Source: Cytophagaceae bacterium
GTDB lineage: Bacteria; Bacteroidota; Bacteroidia; Cytophagales; Spirosomataceae
DNA length: 12,854 bases
Direction of reading: 5' to 3'
Assembly: GCA_947471105.1 (NCBI GenBank)
Contig: CANIYB010000037.1
Location: 1 to 12,854, forward strand
The notes under the pieces are model-generated. The model searched no databases. It was not told the origin of the DNA and saw nothing but the letters and a program-made list of their open reading frames with translations. The translations under genes were made by a program, and so were the position numbers. This document shows, one piece after another, positions 7,143-12,854 of the stretch (the stretch's first letter is position 1; each line of letters opens with the position of its first letter).

Positions 7143-7598
7143 ATGGATACTAAAGAAATACAAAGACTTTTAGATTATATCGCTAAATCACCTTTAGCAG
7201 AAGTGAGTATAGAAACGGAAGGATTAAAGGTTTCCGTAAAAAAACATAGTTCAGCCGCGCCTGTAGTACAAATGGCCGCTGCACCAGCTCCTGCACCTAT
7301 CGCATATTCGGAAGAGGCATCCGCCCCTACGGCACCAAGCATATCAAGTACGGATCATTTATATACTGTAAAATCTCCTATGATAGGAACATTTTACCGG
7401 GCAGCCGGACCAGATAAAGAAAACTTTATCGAAGTAGGCTCCATGGTAGAACCTGGGAAAACCGTATGTATGATTGAAGCCATGAAACTCTTTAATGAAA
7501 TTGATTCAGAGATCACTGGCAAAATTGTTAAAATTTTGGTTGAAAATGCCACACCGGTTGAATTTGACCAACCACTATTCTTGGTAGAAATAGCATAA
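7143..7598 (+). CDS. accB: Biotin carboxyl carrier protein of acetyl-CoA carboxylase
   Basis: Carries carboxybiotin between biotin carboxylase and carboxyltransferase in acetyl-CoA carboxylase, the first committed step of fatty-acid synthesis. The 151-residue protein has an N-terminal helical part (about 1-36), an Ala/Pro-rich flexible linker (about 38-66) and a C-terminal biotinyl domain. The biotin-attachment motif is EAMKLFNE, with K115 as the biotinylated lysine. Length is typical. The stop is 3 nt from the accC start, so the two are almost certainly co-translated. No AccA or AccD subunit is encoded in the window. Confidence 0.96.
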   Translation: MDTKEIQRLLDYIAKSPLAEVSIETEGLKVSVKKHSSAAPVVQMAAAPAPAPIAYSEEASAPTAPSISSTDHLYTVKSPMIGTFYRAAGPDKENFIEVGSMVEPGKTVCMIEAMKLFNEIDSEITGKIVKILVENATPVEFDQPLFLVEIA

Positions 7599-7601
7599 TT
7601 T

Positions 7602-8945
7602 ATGTTTAAGAAAATATTAATTGCGAATCGTGGGGAAATTGCCCTTCGGATCATACGGACTTGTCGGGAAATGGGCATCCAAACAGTGGCTGTTTTTTCA
7701 ACGGCAGATCGAGACAGTTTACATGTTCGTTTTGCAGATGAGGCCGTATGTATAGGCCCGCCTCCCAGCCGACAATCTTATTTAAGTATTCCTGCCATCA
7801 TTTCTGCCGCCGAAGTTACTGGAGCAGATGCTATACATCCGGGATATGGTTTTTTATCTGAAAATGCCGAGTTTTCAAGAATTTGTTCTGAACATGGAAT
7901 TAAATTCATAGGTGCATCAGCCGAAATGATTAATTCCATGGGAGATAAGGCCACGGCCAAAGATACCATGAAAAAGGCAGGAGTTCCTGTCATTCCAGGT
8001 TCTGATGGTTTGTTAGATACCGTGGAGGAAGCCATAGAATTAGCCAAAACCATTGTATATCCAGTCATCATCAAGGCAACTGCTGGAGGAGGAGGACGTG
8101 GAATGCGCATCATTCGGGAGGAATCTGAATTCCGAAAGTTATGGGATGATGCAAAAATGGAAGCTGCAGCCTCGTTTGGCAATGATGGAATGTACATGGA
8201 AAAGTTTGTCGAGGAACCAAGACATATCGAAATCCAAGTGGTAGGCGATAAATTTGGCAAAGTTTGCCACCTTTCAGAACGTGATTGTTCTATTCAAAGA
8301 CGCCACCAAAAGTTATGTGAGGAAACTCCATCTCCCGCATTGACAGATGATCTTCGTAAAAAAATGGGGGATGCGGCGATTGCCGGTGCCACCGCGATCG
8401 GCTATGAAGGAGCAGGAACCATCGAGTTTCTAGTGGATAAAAATGGAGATTTCTATTTCATGGAAATGAATACGAGAATCCAAGTGGAACATCCGATCAC
8501 AGAGGAAGTGACTGATTTTGACCTCATTAAGGAACAAATCAAAGTAGCTGCAGGCATCGCTATTTCGGGTCAAAATTATTTCCCTAAATTATTTGCACTT
8601 GAATGCAGAATAAACGCTGAAGATCCAGGGAATGGATTTAGGCCTTCCCCAGGGAAAATTACCAATTTGCATTTGCCCGGTGGACATGGCGTCAGAATCG
8701 ACTCACATGTATATTCAGGCTATACCATTCCTCCTAATTACGACTCGATGATCGCAAAAGTGATTGTCAGTGGCCAAAGTAGAGAGGAAGTCTTACTTCG
8801 TATGAAAAGAGCCCTACAGGAATTTGTGATTGAAGGAATTAAAACAACGATACCCTTTCATATTAAGTTGATGGACGACCCTGGATTCAAATCCGGCAAA
8901 TTTACCACAGCTTTTATGGATACTTTTGATATGACGGGATTATAA
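7602..8945 (+). CDS. accC: Biotin carboxylase subunit of acetyl-CoA carboxylase
   Basis: ATP-dependent carboxylation of the biotin on AccB using bicarbonate. The 447-residue protein has the expected length and ATP-grasp layout. It starts FKKILIANRGEIALRI, has the glycine-rich ATP loop KATAGGGGRGM (about 158-168) and the HIEIQVVGD and RRHQKLCEETPSP segments, then the metal and bicarbonate site MEMNTRIQVEHP (about 287-298), and finally the conserved Arg in ECRINAEDP. No active-site residue I checked is missing. It is the last gene of the cluster and is followed at 8972 by a terminator hairpin. A 160-residue open frame on the opposite strand is a by-product of this coding sequence. Confidence 0.97.
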   Translation: MFKKILIANRGEIALRIIRTCREMGIQTVAVFSTADRDSLHVRFADEAVCIGPPPSRQSYLSIPAIISAAEVTGADAIHPGYGFLSENAEFSRICSEHGIKFIGASAEMINSMGDKATAKDTMKKAGVPVIPGSDGLLDTVEEAIELAKTIVYPVIIKATAGGGGRGMRIIREESEFRKLWDDAKMEAAASFGNDGMYMEKFVEEPRHIEIQVVGDKFGKVCHLSERDCSIQRRHQKLCEETPSPALTDDLRKKMGDAAIAGATAIGYEGAGTIEFLVDKNGDFYFMEMNTRIQVEHPITEEVTDFDLIKEQIKVAAGIAISGQNYFPKLFALECRINAEDPGNGFRPSPGKITNLHLPGGHGVRIDSHVYSGYTIPPNYDSMIAKVIVSGQSREEVLLRMKRALQEFVIEGIKTTIPFHIKLMDDPGFKSGKFTTAFMDTFDMTGL

Positions 8946-8971
8946 ATCCACTGATTTTAAAGGATAATTTT

Positions 8972-8998
8972 AAGGGAGGCGCTAGCCTCCTTTATTCA
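8972..8998 (+). terminator. Hairpin terminator after accC
   Basis: AAGGGAGGC (8972-8980), loop GCTA, and GCCTCCTTT (8985-8993) form a 9-bp stem with one G-U pair, followed by a T-rich stretch (TTTATT). It lies 27 nt after the accC stop and probably ends the lipid operon. The U-tract is interrupted, so termination may be partial. Confidence 0.75.
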
Positions 8999-9043
8999 TT
9001 TATAGGCATAGGCCACATTTTTTATCAAAACATTTCAAAAGCA

Positions 9044-9075
9044 TTTGCATATCACATTTTGATTTTCTAAATTTG
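9044..9075 (+). promoter_or_regulatory. Candidate ribosomal operon promoter, TTTG-N20-TAAATTTG
   Basis: TTTG at 9044-9047 and TAAATTTG at 9068-9075 are 20 nt apart, an exact Bacteroidota -33/-7 match, placed after the accC terminator. RNA would begin near 9082, so the leader before rplM is about 110 nt, far longer than the 8-25 nt predicted for other promoters here. Confidence 0.75.
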
Positions 9076-9081
9076 CACTCC

Positions 9082-9191
9082 CATTTTTTCGATTGAATGC
9101 CCGTTTAGTTGTAAAATAGGTCATAATCAAATCTCTAGACATATTCCGTAGTCTGGTTGGAATTGATTCAAACAGTTAAATAATAATATAA
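9082..9191 (+). promoter_or_regulatory. Long rplM leader with nested inverted repeats
   Basis: Within the predicted 5' leader, CTAGAC (9135-9140) can pair with GTCTGG (9151-9156, one G-U) around a 10-nt loop. Outside it AATCAA (9125-9130) pairs with TTGATT (9163-9168), giving a two-tier hairpin. The 3' part ATTCAA (9166-9171) could instead pair with TTGAAT (9093-9098), so two alternative folds can be drawn. L13 autoregulatory leaders are known in other phyla; that this is one is inference from length and position. Confidence 0.4.
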
Positions 9192-9635
9192 GTGGATACT
9201 TTAAGTTACAAAACAATCTCCGCGAATAAGGCTACTGTAGAGAAAGCCTGGGTAGTGGTAGATGCTGAAAATCAAATATTAGGACGTTTGTGTTCTGAAA
9301 TTGCGAAAATTATTCGTGGTAAGCACAAGCCTTCATTCACCCCACACGTAGATTGTGGCGATCAAGTGATTGTTATCAATGCGGACAAGGTTCGTTTGAC
9401 TGGTAAGAAAATGACCGACAAGGTTTACATCCGTCATACGGGTTATCCTGGGGGTCAACGTTTTTCTACGCCACGTGAAGTTTTGGTCAAAAATCCAAGA
9501 GGTGTAGTCGAAGCAGCTGTGAAAGGTATGTTACCAAAAAATCGTCTAGGTCGTGAATTATTCCACAACCTATTTGTATATGCGGGACCTTCTCATCCAC
9601 ATGCGGCCCAACAACCTAAAGAAATAAAGTTTTAA
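9192..9635 (+). CDS. rplM: 50S ribosomal protein L13 (uL13)
   Basis: Early-assembling protein of the large ribosomal subunit. The 147 residues match the Bacteroidota form throughout: MDTLSYKTISANKATVEKAW at the start, then LGRLCSEIAKIIRGKHKP, VINADKVRLTGKKM, RHTGYPGGQR, the strongly conserved KGMLPKNRLGRE segment and YAGPSHPHAAQQP. The start codon is GTG: the codon immediately upstream (9189-9191) is an in-frame TAA, so the gene cannot begin earlier, and the first internal ATG is deep in the protein. Arginine codons are mostly CGT, as expected of a highly expressed gene. It is the first gene of the ribosomal operon, 39 nt before rpsI. Confidence 0.96.
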   Translation: MDTLSYKTISANKATVEKAWVVVDAENQILGRLCSEIAKIIRGKHKPSFTPHVDCGDQVIVINADKVRLTGKKMTDKVYIRHTGYPGGQRFSTPREVLVKNPRGVVEAAVKGMLPKNRLGRELFHNLFVYAGPSHPHAAQQPKEIKF

Positions 9636-9674
9636 CGGACAATATGATCCAAATTAGGATCAATCCTCAATCAA

Positions 9675-10064
9675 ATGGCAGAAACATTAAATAAAATTGG
9701 TAGAAGAAAGACGGCGATAGCTCGTATTTCGATGACTCCTGGTCAAGGCCAAATTAAAATCAATGGTCGTACATTGGCTCATTATTTCCCTTCTGAAATT
9801 CTTCAGATTGTGGTTAATCAGCCATTCGCGCTAACAAATACGGCAGGTTCTTTTGATGTCACAGCCAGAATTGATGGCGGTGGAATTAAAGGACAAGCTG
9901 AAGCGTTACGTTTAGCTATTTCAAGAGCTCTTCAAACACAAGACTCTGAATTGCGTTCCCCTTTGAAAAAAGAAGGTTTTTTAACACGTGATCCCCGTAT
10001 GGTGGAGCGTAAAAAACCAGGACGTAGAAAAGCACGTAAGAGATTCCAATTCTCTAAACGTTAG
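9675..10064 (+). CDS. rpsI: 30S ribosomal protein S9 (uS9)
   Basis: Protein of the small subunit head whose C-terminal tail reaches the P-site tRNA. The 129-residue sequence has the conserved GRRKTAIARI near the N-terminus, the DGGGIKGQAEALRLAISRAL core (about 67-86), LTRDPRMVERKKPGRRKAR, and the invariant C-terminal SKR that contacts the anticodon stem. Length is typical. It follows rplM, the standard L13-S9 pair. Its stop is followed 13 nt later by a terminator-like hairpin. Confidence 0.97.
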   Translation: MAETLNKIGRRKTAIARISMTPGQGQIKINGRTLAHYFPSEILQIVVNQPFALTNTAGSFDVTARIDGGGIKGQAEALRLAISRALQTQDSELRSPLKKEGFLTRDPRMVERKKPGRRKARKRFQFSKR

Positions 10065-10076
10065 TATTCGTTTTGC

Positions 10077-10124
10077 GTGGAAAGGGCTTGTGTGTTGCCG
10101 ATGCCTTTTCCACATTTTTTATTT
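10077..10124 (+). terminator. Terminator-like hairpin between rpsI and rpsB
   Basis: GTGGAAAGGGC (10077-10087) pairs with GCCTTTTCCAC (10103-10113) through 11 bp with one G-U pair, over a 15-nt loop, followed by ATTTTTTATTT. This is a good intrinsic terminator. Only 21 nt then separate it from the rpsB start, with no TAnnTTTG box in them, so it may act as a partial terminator or attenuator rather than an operon end. Confidence 0.75.
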
Positions 10125-10145
10125 ATTCATATTTAAACTCAAAAA

Positions 10146-10958
10146 ATGGCACAATTAAGCTACAATGACCTGCTTGACGCAGGTGTTCACTTCGGTCACT
10201 TGACGCGTAAGTGGGATCCAAAAATGGCTCCATACATCTTTATGGAGAAGAATGGTATTCATATCATCGATCTTAACAAGACCATTACTAACCTAGAAGA
10301 AGCTTCTGCCGCGATGCGTGCAATTGTTCGTTCTGGACGTAAAATCATGTTTGTTGCAACTAAGAAGCAAGCCCAAGAAGTGGTAACTGCGGAAGCAAGC
10401 AAATTAAACATGCCTTACGTAACGGATCGTTGGTTAGGTGGGATGTTGACCAACTTTGCGACCGTACGTAAGTCGATCAAAAAGATGTCTAGCATCGATA
10501 AAATGTTAAAAGACGAAGTAATTGTTAAAACACTTGCCAAGCGTGAGCGTTTAATGATGACTCGTGAAGAAGAGAAATTAAAGCGCGTATTAGGTGGAAT
10601 CACCGAATTAACTCGCCTTCCAGCTGCATTATTTGTTGTGGATGTGAAGCGTGAGCATATCGCTGTTTCAGAAGCTAAGAAATTAGGTATCCCTGTATTC
10701 GCAATGTGTGATACAAACTCAAACCCTGAGTTAGTGGACTACCCTATTCCAGCGAATGATGATGCATACAAATCAATCTCTGTGATTACCTCAGCTATTG
10801 GAAAAGCAATTGAAGAAGGTTTAGCTGAAAGAAAGCAAGATAAAGATGATGCGCGTGTAGCTGAAGAAGAAGAGGCAAAACGTGCCGTTGACAACGAAGC
10901 AGAAATAGAAGCAGCTAAGGTAGCCGCTAAGTACGAAAAAGAAGCAGAACAAGAATAA
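10146..10958 (+). CDS. rpsB: 30S ribosomal protein S2 (uS2)
   Basis: Late-assembling protein of the small subunit, needed for S1-type interactions and mRNA binding. The 270-residue protein shows the S2 signatures: LLDAGVHFGHLTRKWDPKM near the start, GIHIIDLNKT (about 37-46), VTDRWLGGMLTNF (about 92-104), and the C-terminal core ALFVVDVKREHIAV, with VFAMCDTNSNPELVDYPIPA following. After about residue 228 comes a highly charged Glu/Lys/Ala-rich tail, probably helical and disordered, common in this phylum. Arginine is nearly always CGT, indicating high expression. It is paired with tsf, 11 nt downstream. Confidence 0.97.
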   Translation: MAQLSYNDLLDAGVHFGHLTRKWDPKMAPYIFMEKNGIHIIDLNKTITNLEEASAAMRAIVRSGRKIMFVATKKQAQEVVTAEASKLNMPYVTDRWLGGMLTNFATVRKSIKKMSSIDKMLKDEVIVKTLAKRERLMMTREEEKLKRVLGGITELTRLPAALFVVDVKREHIAVSEAKKLGIPVFAMCDTNSNPELVDYPIPANDDAYKSISVITSAIGKAIEEGLAERKQDKDDARVAEEEEAKRAVDNEAEIEAAKVAAKYEKEAEQE

Positions 10959-10969
10959 ATATTCATACA

Positions 10970-11803
10970 ATGTCAATTACAGCCGCAGACGTTAATAAAT
11001 TACGCCAAATGACTGGCGCCGGAATGATGGATTGCAAGAAAGCCCTGACGGAAGCCGAAGGAGATTTCGAAGCAGCGATCGACGTGCTACGTAAAGCCGG
11101 ACAAAAAGTTGCTGCTAAGCGTGCCGACAATGCTACCAACGAAGGTGTGGTGCTTGTAGCGCTTTCAGCTGACCATTCAAATGGTAAGTTAATTGCCTTA
11201 GCTTGTGAAACAGAACCCGTTTCAAAAGTAGCCGATTTTAATAATTTAGCTAAATCAATCATTGACAAGGCTGCAGCATCTCATGCTCCTTCTGCTCATG
11301 ATTTATTAGCTGAGCCTTTAGCTGATGGTCGTTCGGTAGAAGGTCACATCATCGAGTTAACAGGTCGAATTGGTGAAAAAATTACATTAGCTGCCTATGA
11401 AAATATTTCAGCAGAGAAAGTAGTTTCTTATATCCACTCAAACAATAAGATTGGTGTTTTAGTAGCCTTTGAAAATGTTCAAGGTGCAGATGTTTCTGAA
11501 ATCGGTAAAGATATTGCCATGCAAATCACCGCGATGAAACCTGTTGCCCTAGACAAAGACGGAGTAGATGCTGAAACAATTGAAAGAGAAATTGAAATTG
11601 GTAAAGATCAAGCACGTCAAGAAGGGAAACCTGAGGCTATGCTAGAAAAAATTGCCGTTGGTAAATTAGAAAAGTTCTACCGAGAGCAAACGCTTTTAAA
11701 CCAACAATTTGTGAAAGATTCATCTATCACAATACGTCAATTATTAGAAAATAAGCAAAAGGGTTTAACTATATCGATGTTTAAACGCATTTCATTAGTT
11801 TAA
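10970..11803 (+). CDS. tsf: Elongation factor Ts
   Basis: Guanine-nucleotide exchange factor that releases GDP from EF-Tu. The 277-residue protein starts with the conserved N-terminal module (about 1-55: LRQMTGAGMMDCKKALTEAEGD, then VLRKAG and AAKRA) and ends FKRISLV. The core has NNKIGVLVAFE and the IAMQITAMKP motif. One oddity: where EF-Ts proteins normally carry TDFV after the conserved Cys-Glu, this one reads CETEPVSKVADF (79-90), so Asp-Phe is replaced by E82-P83. In E. coli these two residues (D80, F81) insert near the EF-Tu nucleotide site. The rest of the protein looks intact, so it is probably functional. It is the last gene of the operon and is followed by a strong terminator. Confidence 0.96.
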   Translation: MSITAADVNKLRQMTGAGMMDCKKALTEAEGDFEAAIDVLRKAGQKVAAKRADNATNEGVVLVALSADHSNGKLIALACETEPVSKVADFNNLAKSIIDKAAASHAPSAHDLLAEPLADGRSVEGHIIELTGRIGEKITLAAYENISAEKVVSYIHSNNKIGVLVAFENVQGADVSEIGKDIAMQITAMKPVALDKDGVDAETIEREIEIGKDQARQEGKPEAMLEKIAVGKLEKFYREQTLLNQQFVKDSSITIRQLLENKQKGLTISMFKRISLV

Positions 11804-11824
11804 ATTCCTATTTAAATGATAATC

Positions 11825-11855
11825 AAAGGCTGGTCAATCGACCAGCCTTTTTTTT
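11825..11855 (+). terminator. Strong intrinsic terminator after tsf
   Basis: AAAGGCTGGTC (11825-11835) and GACCAGCCTTT (11840-11850) form a perfect 11-bp stem with loop AATC, followed by an uninterrupted run of eight T (11848-11855, partly in the stem). It begins 22 nt after the tsf stop and separates the ribosomal operon from murD. Confidence 0.93.
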
Positions 11856-11959
11856 GTCACATATTTTTTTTCAATGGTCGGCTGATCTGTTTTCATTAGT
11901 CAAAGACATTTTATAAATTGTATTAAATTCGGTTTCTAATAATTTACGATTAATCATAC

Positions 11960-12854
11960 ATGTCCAAAATAATTGTTTTAGGTGGGGGAGAAAGTGGTGT
12001 AGGCGCTGCGCTTTTAGCTAAATCAAAGGGTTTTGACGTGTTTTTATCCGATCAAGGGACACTGAAAGAAGCATTCAAAAAAACGCTTTCCGATCATAAC
12101 ATCCGCTTCGAAGAAGGCCAGCACACGCTTGAAGAAATTCTCAGCGCAAATGAAGTAATCATCAGTCCTGGAATTCCAGAAAAAAATGAGGTCGTAAAAA
12201 AAATTAAAGAGAAGCATATCCCTCTAATTTCCGAAATCGAATTTGCCGTTCGATATACCTCAGCTAAAATAATCGCCATTACCGGATCTAATGGAAAGAC
12301 GACCACCACCCTTTTAACCTATCATCTTTTAAAAGAAGCGGGGTATCGCGTTGGGTTAGCAGGAAATATTGGTCAAAGCTTCGCCAAACAGGTATTGGAT
12401 AATAGCCATGAATATTATGTCCTAGAAATTTCAAGTTTCCAGTTGGACCGATGCATTTCATTTAGTCCAGACGTAGCTATTTTATTGAACATCACGCCTG
12501 ACCACTTAGATCGCTATGAGTACAAATTCGAGAATTACATTGCGTCTAAATTTAGAATTTTCCAAAATGCAGATTTGACAAAAACATGTATTTTCTGGGA
12601 AGATGATGAAGTGATCCAAGCAAATAAAAAAGGGGTCCCTTCCAGTCAGTTTAGTACGATCAGCTTCAAAAATAATCAATCTGATGCCTTTATAAGCGCT
12701 GACAAAATTACCTTGAAAACAGGTGAAATCGATTTAGCAACAGCACCTATTCAAGGCCCACACAATGCAATCAATATGTCTGCGGCCATTTTAGCCGCAC
12801 AAGCCGTAGGAATTTCATTGGATACAATCCAAGAACTACTTCCTACTTTTCATA
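11960..12854 (+). CDS. murD: UDP-N-acetylmuramoylalanine--D-glutamate ligase MurD (3' end missing)
   Basis: Cytoplasmic peptidoglycan precursor enzyme that adds D-glutamate to UDP-MurNAc-L-Ala using ATP. The 298 visible residues cover the N-terminal UDP-binding domain (about 1-95, with the VLGGGESGVG loop and the ISPGIP segment) and most of the central ATP-binding domain. The P-loop is ITGSNGKTTTT (about 107-117), and LEISSFQLD (155-163), ITPDHLDRY (178-186) and the carbamylated-lysine region IASKFRIF with K197 follow, then GPHNAIN (266-272). MurD is usually about 440-450 residues, so the D-Glu-binding domain lies beyond the right edge. ATG 11960 is bounded upstream by an in-frame TAA at 11951. 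Upstream is the tsf terminator rather than mraY, so the usual dcw cell-wall gene order is interrupted on this side. Confidence 0.96.
   Translation, partial: MSKIIVLGGGESGVGAALLAKSKGFDVFLSDQGTLKEAFKKTLSDHNIRFEEGQHTLEEILSANEVIISPGIPEKNEVVKKIKEKHIPLISEIEFAVRYTSAKIIAITGSNGKTTTTLLTYHLLKEAGYRVGLAGNIGQSFAKQVLDNSHEYYVLEISSFQLDRCISFSPDVAILLNITPDHLDRYEYKFENYIASKFRIFQNADLTKTCIFWEDDEVIQANKKGVPSSQFSTISFKNNQSDAFISADKITLKTGEIDLATAPIQGPHNAINMSAAILAAQAVGISLDTIQELLPTFH

Noticed and set aside
7778..8260. Open frame of 160 codons on the minus strand inside accC
   Set aside because: It lies wholly antisense to a complete, motif-perfect accC, has no promoter or familiar motif, and is low-complexity (Ser/Ala/Met/Pro rich), as expected of a shadow frame.
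10963..11268. Open frame of 101 codons antisense to tsf
   Set aside because: Ser/Ala-rich mirror of the conserved EF-Ts N-terminus with no independent signal.
1..12854. Search for CRISPR arrays, transposases, integrases, toxin-antitoxin or defence genes
   Set aside because: None of the genes belongs to such families, there are no regularly spaced repeats, and the spaces between genes are too short to hide them.

Overview
The window looks like chromosomal housekeeping DNA of a Bacteroidota bacterium, most likely from the Cytophagales side of the phylum. Four lines of evidence point there. Several genes have promoters of the Bacteroidota type (TTTG, about 20 nt, TAnnTTTG). Most starts have A-rich upstream sequence without a Shine-Dalgarno. 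The gene order DUF177-rpmF-plsX-fabH-efp-accB-accC is familiar in this phylum, and the protein sequences (for example L13 beginning MDTLSYKT) are Bacteroidota-like. The genus cannot be fixed from sequence alone. I see no insertion sequence, prophage, CRISPR array, tRNA or rRNA, and no candidate new defence or mobile system.

Layout. (1) At 1-862 (minus) is a DHH-family phosphoesterase of the NrnA type, cut by the left edge and divergent from ndk at 917-1339 (plus); their promoters overlap. (2) At 1340-3591 (minus) a PAP2-family phosphatase and a large PMT/ArnT-like membrane glycosyltransferase overlap by 4 nt and end back to back with ndk. (3) At 3693-8945 (plus) seven genes are tightly packed: DUF177, rpmF (L32), plsX, fabH, efp, accB and accC. 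They run from a good promoter at 3635-3665 to a hairpin terminator at 8972-8993, with a second candidate promoter and a 22-bp palindrome before plsX. (4) At 9192-11803 (plus) lie rplM, rpsI, rpsB and tsf, with a strong promoter, an unusually long leader of about 110 nt, an internal terminator-like hairpin between rpsI and rpsB, and a near-ideal terminator after tsf. (5) At 11960-12854 (plus) is the first two thirds of murD, cut by the right edge.

How the genes work together. The central operon joins early fatty-acid and phospholipid synthesis (acetyl-CoA carboxylase biotin carrier and biotin carboxylase, FabH condensation, PlsX acyl-phosphate supply) with ribosome-linked functions (DUF177, L32, EF-P). 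The next operon makes ribosomal proteins L13, S9 and S2 and elongation factor Ts. MurD and the PAP2/glycosyltransferase pair are envelope functions.

Points worth a second look are regulatory or small-scale. They are the overlapping nrnA/ndk promoters, the palindrome before plsX, the lone consensus Shine-Dalgarno before fabH, the rplM leader with its GTG start, the rpsI/rpsB hairpin without an obvious promoter after it, and an EF-Ts whose TDFV contact motif reads TEPV.
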